Below are positions 36,400 through 48,600 of a stretch of 64,000 nt of DNA, one piece after another (position 1 is the first letter of the stretch; the number at the start of each line of letters is the position of its first letter). This stretch comes from Ganoderma boninense (lineage: Eukaryota > Basidiomycota > Agaricomycetes > Polyporales > Polyporaceae). The translations under genes were made by a program, and so were the position numbers. Under the pieces are notes generated by a model that did no database searches, was not told the DNA's origin, and saw only the letters and a list, made by a program, of their open reading frames with translations. The DNA lies in assembly GCA_002900995.3 (NCBI GenBank), contig CM035312.1, positions 3,492,602-3,556,601 on the forward strand, read 5' to 3'.

Positions 36400-38418
36400 A
36401 TGCAGGATGACCTCAACGATTTGCTTCATTTGGGAGACTTTCCTTTCTCCGCAGATACACCGGCTGAATGGCACTCACGTGTAAAGGGTTCGGTATTTAA
36501 CTTACGCCTTCTCGAACGAAGATCACTGCGTCTATGCTAATCTTGGGCTGCAGATCAGCGCATGCTTTCCGAAAAGATAGAGTATCACTTAAACGGCTGG
36601 GCCCAAACGAGGTGCAAGACTGGTGCTTGTCGAGGATCACCGAACATCAACACCACATCCAAGTCCTCCGCGAGGTGCACGGCGCTGCAGCCCGCGATGC
36701 CATCTTGGCGACCAAGTCGCACATTCGCGCCTTGCGCTCCGTGTACAACGACGCTGCGCCCATCAACCGGCACCTCCTTCCAGAGCTGCTCATGCAGATC
36801 TTCTCGCACGTACACCCGGCCGTAATGCAGCGACCGCTTGCATGCATCCCCGTATTGCGCATTTGCCGGTACTGGCGCAGCCTTCTTTTCCACACCCCTG
36901 ACTTCTGGGCCAACCTCCTCAGCTTGCCGTCGTGGAAGTTGTGGAACCGAAAGCATCAGCTGGGTCGCTTTAGGGCAGCTCTCTCGCGGTCGGGATCTAC
37001 TACCCTTTCGCTCTCTATCCCAGACTGCGACATAGTGATCGCCAATATTTTGACGTCTGAAGCTAGTCGCATTGCTTCGCTCACAGTGGGTCCCACAGTA
37101 CAATGCGTCGATGACATCGCACAGGTCCTCGAACAAGATATGCCCCGTCTCACGCACCTCGCCATCCTCCAGTCTACTTGGCACCACAGCGAATCTACGC
37201 TCGACCTCGACTTCTCTCGTCATCCCAATATCCGTATTCTCGAGCTCGAACGCACCTACACCTTCGCTCCCGCCTCGCCGTACACGTCGCTCTCCCACCT
37301 CAAACTGCGCTACTGCGGCCCCCGCCCTCCCCCTCCCACCCCCAACGCCATCCGCTCCCTGTGCGCCGTGCACGACGCCCTCGCATTCTTCCCAAACCTA
37401 GAGACGCTCTCCATCGTCCACAGTCTCGCAGACGACGACTGGCACGGCCGCACGGGCCCCCCGGCCGCCCTTGAGAAGACCGTCCACCTCCCGCGCCTGC
37501 GCCGCCTCCAGCTCACGGACGTCCCCGCCTACATCCCCGTCTTCCTCGCGCACCTCGCCTTCCCCGCTACGACGGCGCTCGCGCTCGAACCCGCCGTCTC
37601 GCACCACTTCGCCGCCGGCCCCCCCGCCGTCCCGATCTTCCCCGGATCAGCGGTCGGCCCTCCCCCGCTCTGGACGCGTCGCTCAGCCTCCGCCTCGACT
37701 TCACCAACCCTTACGCCTCGCTCGCGCTCTGGGAGACACAAGGCACGGAGGTGCGCTCCGTGCACGTCGCGCTGACGGGCACGGCGGACCGCGCGATGCT
37801 CGTCGCCAGCTTCTCCCGGGAGCTCGGCGCCGCGCTGGGCCGCTCACGACACTCGCCGCGGCGGGCGCGAGCGGCACCCGCGCGTACTGGGCCTGCGTGC
37901 TGCCCGCGCTCCCGCGCCTGCGCAGCCTCGCGTACGCGGCCGGCGGGCGGGACACCGAGGAGGTGCTCGCCCTCCTCGCCACGGGTAAGGGTAGGGGTAC
38001 TCTGTGCCCGGGGCTCGTAAGCCTCGCGCTCGTGTGGCACGTCCCGCCGCGTGTCGAGGTGGGCGACCCGGAGGTGTGGACGGCGCTACAGGACGGCGAA
38101 TCTCGGCTGTTGACGGTGGGAGCTCGGGATGTGGATTTGGATTTGGGAGAGGACTCGCTTGCGGGGTCGTTGGAGAGGTTCTGCGATGCGCTGAGGGCGA
38201 GCCTCGGGGAGAGGGGGAACGTTCGCGGTCAAGTTGGCGAGGCTTGCGACTCCGAGAGGATCCGGGAGCTCGTGGTTGCGCCGCGCCAGTGGCGGCTCGA
38301 CGGGACCCTGGCGGTCTTCGAGGAGTGGCAGATGGCGCTTGGGGAGCGGCGGCTGCGCGAGAGGCTGGGCGACTTGGTGGAGAGTGTAACTGTTGTGCAG
38401 GATCTTTATCTAGGTTGA
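36400..38418 (+). pseudogene. F-box protein gene FB3, several frame breaks
   Basis: Third F-box gene, same design as FB2 but more divergent. It starts MQDDLNDLLHLGDFPF, has an intron ending near 36552, then the box HLLPELLMQIFSHVHPAVM and leucine-rich segments (LSHLKLRYCGP, FPNLETLSIVHSLADDD, LRRLQLTDVPAYIPVFLAHL). Breaks: near 36575 in an A-run (QRMLSEK and DRVSLKRL are in different frames), near 37660 after VPIFPGSAVGPP, and near 37850 before LTTLAAAGASGTRAYWACVL. The last frame runs to the natural family end RLRERLGDLVESVTVV at 38418. Function as an SCF receptor is unlikely unless the breaks are errors. Confidence 0.7.
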
Positions 38419-41380
38419 ATGGTAGTCTGCTGCCAATTATGCATCATGATATATATGTTTTTGATAATGTTGATTACCATTGCTTATCCACGATCTGTGC
38501 AGCGTTTCGCGTACACCGCCGCTCCCCGCTCAACCAAGCACCTCTCGTCTCACCGAGGGTCCTGCACCAGGAGCTCTCGTCCTGTCCGCCCACGGGGACT
38601 CGTGCTCGGTGTCGAGCTTTCCTTTTCATGCTGGCTTGCGCGGAGCGCACACCACGCTCTCGGTTTCGCCAAGATCCAACAGCCTGAGCGGCATTCCGGC
38701 CGCCCGGCTCCTCGGGCTCCTTCCTCTAGACTGCCCTACCCAGCCCTCCCAGTACTCAGGTACTAAGTAGACTCGGATGGCCCACGCAAACCTACCTCAT
38801 TCGCTCGCCGCCACCCCTCCAGGCCGGTCGTTCCGCGCCGTCCACTACAGTCGCTTCTCTCCTCTGAGTCGTCGCCCTCTCATTAGCCACTCGCTCGCGC
38901 TCCCCTCCGGGCCACTGCTGCCATCTCCCTGGCGATCCGCTCGCCGCCCGCCCCGTCGCTGGCATCGGCTCGGCGCTCGGCACTTCGCTGCACCCTCCCT
39001 CGCCTTCCCTCGCCTTCCCGGGCTGGCACTGCTCTCCATTCGCCATCCGCTCGCCTTTCTGGGCACTGGCCGACGCTTGCGCCTCAACTGCACCGCCACT
39101 CTCCGCCATAGTGGGGATAAGGATTCTTCATTTTCGAATCACACCGCCGATCCTCGAGCAGTAACGCTCAGCCTCCCAACTTCAAGTGAAGCCTCCGGCG
39201 CGGACTCGTGTCTTCGCTTCATCCCTGGCCCAGGCTCGAGCTCGGCCCACGGGGTGCGCGAGAGAGGAGTGATGACGCGCCCAATAGCGTCGCGTTCGCC
39301 CTGCCCGAGTAAGTACTTACTTAAGTATAGCGTGAATAGATCGGTGTGGTACTGACTTAGTAGTATAGGCCGCGGGTGTAGCGATCACGCCGCCTTCGGT
39401 CTGCTGTTGTGAGCTTACAAACCTACTGTATGCAGCAATATCTCCATTGGGGAATCTTATAGAACGGCACGAACGATGTCCCTCAGCCGGGACGCCAACA
39501 TCTGAAAAGCCCCGCAGAGTAATTGTGCACTTCAGACGGCTCCAAGTTCGCTCGTCGACCGCACAAGAATCCCTCAGCACCCCGGCGAGTGCGACACAGC
39601 GCGCAGCATTTTATATATGTATGCGTCAACTTGGAAACTGTCGGCCGTAAGGTGCCCCGTTCGTCGGACAGTCAACCGATGGAACTTGGAAGGAATCGCC
39701 CCGTCGGCCTCGGACTTGTGAGCCGTCCCGCTACTCACCATGCAGGTCCTTGAATCGCAGGACGCGTATTACAAGTTTGAGGGCGGACGCATGGTAGAGT
39801 GCCTGGTTGGGCTTCCAAGCGCACCCGCAGAGTCGGACCGAAGGGCTACCGCTTTCCGGAAGACATCCGTACCAGCGGATCGGATGCGAAATAGCCTTCG
39901 CCAGCGACGGAGATAATGGGATGCTGAGATAGTCGAGAGGGAGAGAGAGAGAGAAACACGGAATAAGGGCGGCGGAGGATGCGACGCGAAACCTTCGTCT
40001 GCTGTGCAATATAGTCTGTCTCCGAATAACCTGAATGATTGCGCAGGTATGTTCTCCGAATTGCACAGTCTCGGTTTTGACGGCCTCCGAATTGTGTTTG
40101 CCTCGATTATGTCGAGACATGGAGCCGTTGTGCTCTGGGCATGGCCACCTCCGAATTCTACTTACTTTGAAACAGCCGTCTTCGGCCGGCCTTGCAATCT
40201 GGGCGTCAGTCGGAAGGCTGCGTTGGTTAGTAGTTCAGTAGTGCTTACACATATCGGGAGACCAGCGAGAGCGGAAACACACCGGAAAGGTCAGTTGAAG
40301 GTCAGCGAAGCCTGTTTTGCGCGTTTCCCTTCCTAGAAAGGTACTGTTGTGTACCAAACGATCAATCCTACGACAGCTGTGGCTCAGTCGGTGGTATGCC
40401 TCCGGAGTGAACACATCCGTTAACTTGGTAAACAGCGACCGTCCTCCGGCCGTCCACGACTCTTCGGAGACGGCCAAGCAGTGTGTATAACCACGTGATC
40501 GTGGTGTATCCAGTTTCTCGGCTGTTTCCGGGGCTAGGATCTTCACGGTTGGAATGGCGCAGCTGACTTGCTGTATTCGCTCCATCTTCCGTCATAGGAC
40601 AAGCCTTTGCGACGTCTGTGCATCCTCTTCTGACTTCTCTCGGCCGGCCACCGCCCGATCGCCCGAGAGTGCCACCAATATCCCCAGCCATGGCCTCGCT
40701 AATGCCTCACCCGTTTCGCTCTAAATTCGCGAGGAACACGGCTGTACCGTTTGCCCAGCACTCGGCCCGCCGTCGCACCGCAAGAATACCGCGCAACGAC
40801 CACCATTGAACCCCACCATAGGGGCCCCGCTGCGTGCCGGCCTGCCTCCGTGGGGTCGAGCATGCCCCGCGCCGTACGCCGCGCGCCGCTGGCCGGCGCG
40901 AGGGGCAAGTGTGCTTCCGCCGTGCTGCCTCCGTCAGGTGTCTGGCTAGGGGCTCTAGGTCCGTGCCTCTTCCCTCGTTCCCAATTGTCGCTACGGCGGT
41001 CCCACTGCTCGGTGCAAACCGGACATCGATCCTCGCCCACCCACGCATCACGCACGCCCTGAAATACCGCGGCATATTCGTGCTCGCTGCTCGTCTCACC
41101 CCCCGACCTTGCCCCAGTTCTCGACACCCACGCTCGTACGACTGCGCAGGGCTGCTGCCGCCTGCCGCGCATAGAACGCACGACCCCACTCGACTCGATT
41201 CGACTCTTGACAGCTACAGGCCGCCGACGACACCGCATATACGCACTCACACGACGAGTCTTATACTAGACCTCGGGACTGCGACCTAGAACATACACTC
41301 CTCGCACTCCACGCAAGGTTCAGTTTCGCCTGCAGCTAGACTAGCAATACCCCTCCTCTCCCCAATCACACCACATCGCT
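38419..41380. other. intergenic 3 kb, no recognised gene
   Basis: Long frames at 38777-39355 and on the opposite strand are S/P/R/L-rich and reflect the C-rich composition; no domain is visible. Minor features: the palindrome core AGTAAGTACTTACT at 39308-39321 and a (GA)n run at about 39941-39954. The last 100 bp before the carrier ATG are pyrimidine-rich. Confidence 0.45.
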
Positions 41381-44322
41381 ATGTCCAAGGCATTAGACAT
41401 CCCCACCAAAGAGGCCGCCGCCGCCATAGTCGCCGCCGTGCCCAAGAAGAAGCAGCCGTATCCCTTCTGGCTCGGAGGTGCGTCGACGCTTGATGTTGGA
41501 TGGTTATGTTCGTGCGTGCGCTCAACGGCGGTGATGTCATCCCATCAATATCACAGGTCTTGCCGCGACCATCGCCGCATCGATCACCCAGTGAGTGCCC
41601 GCCCTTTACCCACGCCCCCCTCCTCCACTCGCGTCGCGCCCATTACCCGCTCCCCTCCTCATCCTCATCTTCTCCCTTTACCGTCATCTTGTCGTCGATG
41701 TTCAAATACGTCCGAGTGGACGGTTTTGGGGGTTATTGGGGACGATTCTGGGAGCGGCTCTGGAACTGCTTCTGTCTCTAAAATCGCGATTCTGCCTTGC
41801 CGGAGTCACCCCCAGGGTGGTCGGACTGGATGTGATTTTGATGGCGATTCTGGGACCAGGATCGCCCAGAATATTGCATTCCCCACCTGGCCGACTACGA
41901 CGATGGCAATGACTGCGAAAAGGGATTCTCGCCGTTTCGCGAGGATCCCTTTTTGGTAGAGTCCGCTTCGCCTCTCCTACATCGACGAGCGCAATGGATT
42001 CCGAATCCACACCAGGGTCGACTTGGGGACCTGTCTCTCACTCGATTCTCATGCGCTCAGAATCGACATATTTGACTACCCCTATTAGGGGAAGTCAAAG
42101 ATGACGATTCCCGTCAGTTTCTGTGCGCGGTTCTGCGGCGATTCGGGAACGTAAGATGCGCCGCCTGGCCGACTATGGCGACGGCCATATAATTAGTCGA
42201 CTATGATGGTCGCTTGGACCCCGCTTCCAGTCCGCTAGGGTGCTCACCGAGAAAAGTGAGAACGACGAAGCGGCCTCGGCCGCTGGCGGGACAACGCCAC
42301 GGAACCGCCGAGGCACGGCCGAGGACGCAAAGTTGCTTCCTCTCAACCGGGGACTCCGACAAATTCCGGGAAAATCCGTACTCGAATCTTTCATTGTTTT
42401 CAACCTCGATCTTAAGAAAGAGATGCAAGGAGAGGGCGGGTAGATGCCAGGGGAAGGGGAGGCGGTGACGCCGAGTACCGAGTGGGGGGCGAAGCGGCTT
42501 CGGGGTTGCGGTGCTACCCAAGAGTAGTACCGGCGATTCTGCTCGATTCTGCCAGAATAGAGCAGTGGCAGAATCAAGCAGAACCGTCGCTTCGCTCCCC
42601 TCGAAGCGACTCCCGAAGCGACCACCGAAACGGCATCTTTGACTGTTCCTGCTACGCTTCGCCCTCGTTCAACGCATCCATGCTCCCCGGAATACTAATA
42701 GGGGCGGTCAGAGTTAGCGATTCTCCCGCCGATTCTGAGTTGTTTCTCGAGTGATTTTGAACAAAATCAAGGCTCTTGAATCGTCCTAGCATCGCAGCAG
42801 GTTTGACCTCCCCGCTTTTGCGTCCGATTAATCGCGGGCGCTACAGGCCGCTGCAACGAGCGTTTTGGGGCCACCAGAAGCGGTCTGAGAATCGAGGAGG
42901 CAGAAACGGCGATTCTGGGTGCAGAAGCGACTCTGGAGTCGCTTCTGCAAAAACGGAGTTTCTGGGTCGTTTCTGCCTTAGCGCCCGATTCCCGAATAAA
43001 TCCGACCTCGATTCTCGCAAGAAGCGGATCTCAGAATCGACCTCAGAAACGAGCAGAATCACCAACTCTGACCGCCCCTAATGTTTGATGATGCTGATGC
43101 TGTGCGCAGCCCGTTGGACCTGACGAAGGTACGGATGCAGGCGACGGGGGACAGGGGGATGATCAACTCGCTCAAGAAGACGGTGCGCACGGCGGGCGTG
43201 CGCGGCCTCTTCGACGGTATCTCGGGGACGTGGTTCAGGCAGATGACGTACTCGGTCTGCCGCTTCTGGGCGTACGACGAGAGCAAGAAGCTGATCGGGG
43301 CCGGTAAGTCGAACCGCGCTGCTTATTTGACGTACCGTCGGGCGTCTGACGAGCTTGCTTTGGCGCGGGATATAGACGCGAAGTCTCCGGCGTGGAAGCT
43401 TGCGCTCGCGGGGAGCATGGGTGAGTGCCCGAGTCGAACGAGGGGGGAAGACTAGCATCGGCAGGTTCTGACAGGCATCTTGCTTTATATGACAGCTGGC
43501 GGTATCGCGGGCTTCGTCGGAAACCCTGGAGGCAAGTACTAGTCGCGCCCCTGGAGGGTATGATCGTGCGAGACCCCAGCTGACGCCCTTGTCAATGTCC
43601 GTGGCGGCACCTTCTAGAAATCCTCATGGTTCGTCTGCAGGGCGACTTCGCCAAGCCGCCAGAGAAGCGCCTCAACTACAAAAACTGCATCGACGGCCTG
43701 TTCCGCGTGCGTCATAGCATCGTTCACAGCGCATACATGCCTGTGCAGCTGACGCCGGCGCTTTTGTCCTGCAGATGATCCGTGAGGAGGGGTTGTCGTC
43801 GCTGGGCCGCGGGGTGGGGCCGAACGTCTTCCGTTCGGTGTTGATGAACGCGAGCCAGCTCGCTTCGTACGTTCGCCCGTAAAGTCTCTTCGTTCGAGAG
43901 GGGAATGTTGACGGGCGTCGGGGCGCAGATACGACTTCTTCAAGGCGGAGCTGCTCAAGACGGGCTACTTCCAGGACAACATCTACGTGCACACGGCGGC
44001 GAGCTTCGCGGCTGGCACCGTCGCGACGACGATCTGCTCGCCCGCGGACGTCCTCAAGGTACGTTCCATTCCCCGTCTCCATGCGCTGTCGAATGCGTTG
44101 CTGACGACCGTGTGCGTGCAGAGCCGGATCATGAGCGCGTCGGGGGCGGAGAGCAAGTCGACGCTGCAGATGATTCGGCAGTCGATGCAGCGCGAGGGCC
44201 CGATGTTCATGTTCAGGGGGTGGCTGCCGGCGTGGACGCGGCTGCAGCCGACGACGATGCTCATCTTCATCACGCTCGAGCAGCTCAGGAACGCCGTCGA
44301 CTGGTACCGCGGGGACGCCTGA
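41381..44322 (+). CDS. mitochondrial dicarboxylate carrier
   Basis: Inner-membrane exchanger of the SLC25 family, moving malate or succinate against phosphate. Nine exons (41381-41477, 41557-41590, 43110-43303, 43376-43420, 43496-43531, 43618-43706, 43775-43866, 43929-44058, 44122-44322) join without error into 305 residues. The three family repeats carry PLDLTKVRMQ, NPGEILMVRLQGD and SPADVLKSRIM, the signature variants of dicarboxylate carriers; GISGTWFRQMTYSVCRFWAY and LNYKNCIDGLFRMIREEGL also fit. The intron at 43532-43617 has a GC donor (GCAAGT) instead of GT. Intron 2 (41591-43109) is 1519 bp, while all others are 62-86 bp; it holds inverted-repeat elements. Since the splice sites are intact the gene is probably expressed. 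Confidence 0.92.
41741..42082. mobile_element. GATTCT-rich element A (left part uncertain)
   Basis: First of three related units in intron 2 of the carrier gene. It is dense in GATTCT/AGAATC words and ends in AGAATCGACATATTTGACTA and CCCC at 42082, followed by TA. The left border is unclear; a word TTCAAATACGTC near 41702 resembles the inverse of the right end, so it may begin there. No coding capacity. Confidence 0.45.
42088..42650. mobile_element. GATTCT-rich element B
   Basis: Starts GGGGAAGTCAAAGATGACG at 42088 after TA, head to head with the end of element A (GGGG-nn-GTCAAA on both sides of a 5-bp spacer). A partly decayed inverse of this terminus, CATCTTTGACTGTTCC, lies near 42633-42648 and may be its right end. 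It shares GCCTGGCCGACTA (near 42162) with element A (near 41888). No reading frame with known domain. Confidence 0.4.
42701..43078. mobile_element. 378-bp TIR element C (MITE-like), TA flanks
   Basis: Left end GGGGCGGTCAGAGTTAGCGA at 42701; the right end, read on the other strand from 43078, is GGGGCGGTCAGAGTTGGTGA. The match continues into GATTCT, so the TIRs agree at about 22 of 24 bases or better. TA precedes (42699-42700) and follows (43079-43080), fitting a TA target duplication as in Tc1/mariner-like elements. The inside has no gene, so it is non-autonomous. Its right end is only 31 bp from the splice acceptor at 43109. Confidence 0.7.
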
Positions 44323-45622
44323 GTGGCTCTCCCTCGTTCTGGTCCTGTTAATGCGGCCTCGGTCTGGCCGTCATTGGGTTGGGTCGGGATATCGCCGCGG
44401 GGCTTCATTGTTTCGCGTTTCTGTTCGTTTTGCTGTGGACCTGGATATAACGATGCTGCTGGATGTATGTAAAATGCTTTGCCTCACTCATCTTGTACGA
44501 GTTTTGTCGTTGTTGATCATGATGTACGTCGAAGGGGTGGTGGAGACCACGCGCAGTAATATACCATCCCGACTTATTTTCACCTCATGAGCGTGGCCCT
44601 CACAGCTGTTTGCGTAACGATGGGCTTCTCGGCTGCTCACTGTGAACATAAGTGGGTTTTCACGTTCAGACCAGGTTCCGGCGTGTGTTAGGCTGGAGCA
44701 GCGGCTTCGTTTGTGGAGGCCCGGGAAACTGGTACATACTTTCTTGTCAGAAAGCAGCTGTCTCCAGGCTGTCTCGTCGAGGAATGCACTCCCGTAGCGA
44801 AGGGAACGGCGATATCCTCGCAGCTCAGCACTTTCAGCTTCCGCGCAGCTGCCGACATGGAGCTCGAAGGGGTGCTTGCACGAATGTGGCACTCATTCGA
44901 TGTCAAGACACGGCTAGAACGCGGGGGAGGCTGTGCGTTATTGGAGGAGGGGCAGGGGCGCCGGTCCCGTGGGGTTTCCGGGTTTCCCCATGCCGTACGC
45001 GGTGGGAGTGCTTCAAGCTTGTGACCCCGCATGGGCAACTTTAGTTCGCGATCCGACCCGACACTGGGCCCCGTGGGGAAGCTAACTTGGGACGGCGAAG
45101 AGAGAAGGTCGCCCCGCCTCAACTTGCGCATTCGAGATGAGGAGGAGAAGAGGCAGAGGTCTGTCACTCTGATCAATCGACTCGCAAACAGGCCCGGCGG
45201 CAAGGACGGGCTAAGCGAGCCGCCGGGAGATTTAATTATCATAAGCTCCGCTTGTGTAGAAGGTTCGCGGAGTGTGCGGACCGTACGGGCCACGATGAGG
45301 TCGGGTTCTGATTGGGTCATGGGGCCGCCCAATCAGGCGGAGCGCGGCGGGGAAGAATTGAGAGAAGCGTGGCAGGACAGGCGAAATTAGTCATCCGCAG
45401 GACATCGGGCGCCTGCAGGGAATTTCGGGAGAGTCGGGACGTCGGGCGATCTCTCAACTGCACCTGTCTCTGCGCTCTGATCCTCGTCCTGTTCCTTGTT
45501 CCCCTTCTCCTCTCCCCCCTCTACACCCTGTTCACCCCCGAGATCCTGTCTGTTTTCTGAGAGGTTCGCACAAGCTCCCCACCTTCGCGCTAGGATCGAC
45601 GTTCTGGGCCGTGCCTGCCGCC
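44323..45622. other. intergenic / promoter region of transcription factor
   Basis: No gene recognised. ATTGG at 45311-45315 and CCAAT at 45329-45333 form an inverted CCAAT-box pair about 290-310 bp before the transcription factor ATG, candidate sites for the Hap complex. Short frames such as the one at 45031 (MGNFSSRSDP) have no support. Confidence 0.4.
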
Positions 45623-48600
45623 ATGGACTCTGCCAACTCCCCCAGCAGCCCCACAGACCCGGGGCGGGGCCAGTCCCCGCAGACGGACCCCCAGCAGAAC
45701 GGCAACGGCAACGGGATCGGCACCTCCTCGTCGGCCGCCGGCGTGGACGTCAAGCCGTCCCAGACGAGCTCCATCCTCAAGGAGCGGCGGTTCAAGCTGA
45801 GCAGGTCCGTTCCCCACATCCCTCCATTCTTCACCGCCGGCGCTGACCGCATACATGCGACCGCAGGGCGTGCGACCGATGTCGGTGAGCACACTCCCAT
45901 GTGGGCTTGTGTGGCTTTGTTACAGGAGCTGACCACGCTGGGGCGCACAGGCGGCGGCGGATCAAGTGCGATGAGGGGCACCCGTGCCAGTCGTGCCTCA
46001 CATCAAACTCGGCGTGTACGTTTGAGGAGCCAGGGAAGAGGACGCATCCACACAAGTCAAAGTACGTCATGCTTTGTCCTTCGTCTTTTCATTTGTTTCT
46101 CTCTTTGTTTCTTGGGCTGTAGTCTCTGTGAGCGCGACGCGGACCTGTGAGTGAGAACCTTGGAAGGATTGGTGGGGTGTGGCGGAGTGGCGGAGTGGGG
46201 AGCTCAGTTTGCAGTTATCGAAGACAAGAGTAGATGGCCCGCAGCCTGAAGGGAGGCGGTCTCCCCTCTGAGTCGTCGCCCCTTCCATCCCATTGACTCA
46301 TTCCCGGGCTAGGCGCTGTCTTCAAATTGCGTATATTCAGCGTGGTGCATCTAAGTTTGATGGCTTGGTTCGCCTAGATGCGCCAGCACTGGCGAATAAT
46401 GGATAGGCCCACATAGTGGATCATTATAAGGTCATCGTTACTCATTCTATGCGGCTCCTCACAACCTTGCGACCATGACTTGGGACCAGGAGACCACTCA
46501 TAGTCACAATCACAAGAATATTTCAGGATGTGAAAGTGCCCATTGCCTGTTGTGCATGACGCACTGTAGACGCAAGCGTCAATGGTCTAGCTGGAGCAGT
46601 GGCTCGTGAGGGAACCCATTGATACTCTCCCATCATTGCCTTCCATTTTCCAACGATGATTTACGTCCTGTCTTCCGGCCGTTCTCGCACATACGCCAGT
46701 TGTGGTGCAAATCATGAGATCGGCTTGATGGGCGTGGAGGTTGAGCTCTTGTCCACCCCTGCCATTTGTTTCGATGCGTCACCTTTCCGTCATGGAGCAC
46801 TTCCCCTGCAGGAGTGGCAACCCGTCTCGCCAGTGATCCTGTTGGCTCCCTGAATTTTGGAATTTGGGCAGTCGAATAATTTTTTCTCCTTTGGGCACTG
46901 GGCCTTGGCTATCGCACATGTGAGCGAGGTGCGGTGCGGATCTTGAGGACATGGGTGCACTCGGCGGGCAGTGCGACCTGTCGAGCAGCATGGGCAAGGG
47001 GCCTGGGCTCATGGTCGCCTTTTCTTGTTTGGATGCGCGGCCCTTCTCGCCCCCTCGATATGGGCAAGTTATATTCTGGAACAGCCAATATGGCTCTTTG
47101 TCTTGAGCAAGTGGCGCAGATCTGAGGAGTGCGGAGAGGCTTGGCGGTCAGCGCGACCCATGTCTAGCGTTATTGAGAGGAGCCTGGGCTCAATTCCGTA
47201 CTTGCTGTCTTACCAGTAACATGCTCCGGTTCCTGGGAGAGCCTGAGCTTTCCTAACGTTCCGGGTAAGTGACTCAGGTCGCTCCAAGCCGTATAAGGCT
47301 TCTTGGACCGCTTCTCTAGATATCCGGGGTCGTCCATGAGCGCTCGGGGAGGTGTGAAGTAGCTGAGGTCACTTGACGCAGCTACGCTTCGCGCCCCTTC
47401 GGTGCGGGCAAGCTACTTTGTCGGACTTGACGTCGAATTATCACCGCAACGGAAAAGCTTAAAAAGGATTGTGGGTCTTTCGAGGTCTTTCGTCTGCAAG
47501 GAATAGCGTCTTGATCTTAAGGCGTCGTTCATTTTTTGGCAGTGCTCTCACGATACTATCGCTCTTTCCATCCCCCTTGGCTGTTCCCGGGCCTGGCCGC
47601 AGCTTTTCAATTGCGTCTATTCATTGTGGAGTGTCTAAGTTTGATGGCTCGGCTCGCCTAGATGTGCCACAGGTCTTGTATGACGCACGTAATCGTCAGT
47701 GGGAGAGTTGGAGCGATGGCCGGAGCCGTGGAGGTGGACCTCGCCTGGGTGCCAAGGGCTGCGTTTGCAGCCCTGATTCGTGCCCAGAATCAGTGCCGGT
47801 CTCTATCTAGGGACCTATGACAGGCAGTCATTGACGACTATGGCCCGATGTTTCCACGAGCGCGGACTGTCTGCGCAGCGAGGAGTCCTTCTGTTTCTCA
47901 ATACACTTCCGTGCCTTAAGTCCTACGGCTATTCCCCCCGAGTAATGCTGACCCTTCTCTACCTCTAGACGGGCAGCGACGCTTGAAGACCGCATGCAAC
48001 AGCTGGAGACACTCATCCAAGCCATCCCCCCGCAAGTCTTCGCAGGAGCAGGCGCGCTCGGCTCGGGTCCTCCACAGTCTCCAGTTGACCCAAGCACTTC
48101 CCCGCACGCGTCGTTTGCGTCATCGACCCACATATTCCCCACAGCTGCACCGCCTCCTTCTCTGACGGCATACCCACTGATCAACCCATCGACGTTCTTT
48201 GGGCCGATCAAGCAAGGCTCACGGAACTCGAGTCCGGCGACGGGCTTCAGGTCAGCGTCCGTTAACGGCCACGGCGACCAGTACGTAGACGACACGACCC
48301 GCATATCTCTCGCGTCGTCCTACCTGTACTTCGATGACGAGGGCTACACGCGGTGGCAAGGTGAGACGTCGGGTCTCCCGATCCTCGACCTGCTCGTCGA
48401 GAGGCACGCCGTCGTGAAGCCGGACCCGGACCGCCCGAATGGGCAGCCTGCATTCAGTGGCCAAAACGGCGAACCCTTCAACTGGTTCCCCGACCGCCAA
48501 GCTCGGCGTACGGAGACGAACCCGGAGCATATCTGGAAGCTGATCACCTCGTTCATCGTGCCCGAGCTCATGGACAGGTAGCGATCTTCTTACCGTTGTG

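Noticed and set aside
38777..39355. 192-codon plus-strand frame
   Set aside because: Low-complexity S/P/R/L composition matching C-rich DNA, open antisense frames, no homology recognised.
45031..45390. 119-codon frame with a myristoylation-like start MGNFSS
   Set aside because: Lies in the promoter region of the transcription factor, no recognisable domain, composition not distinct from surroundings.
45900..45950. Degenerate zinc finger with H/A in place of the first two cysteines
   Set aside because: This reading comes from translating through an intron; the 18-nt microexon upstream restores all six cysteines.
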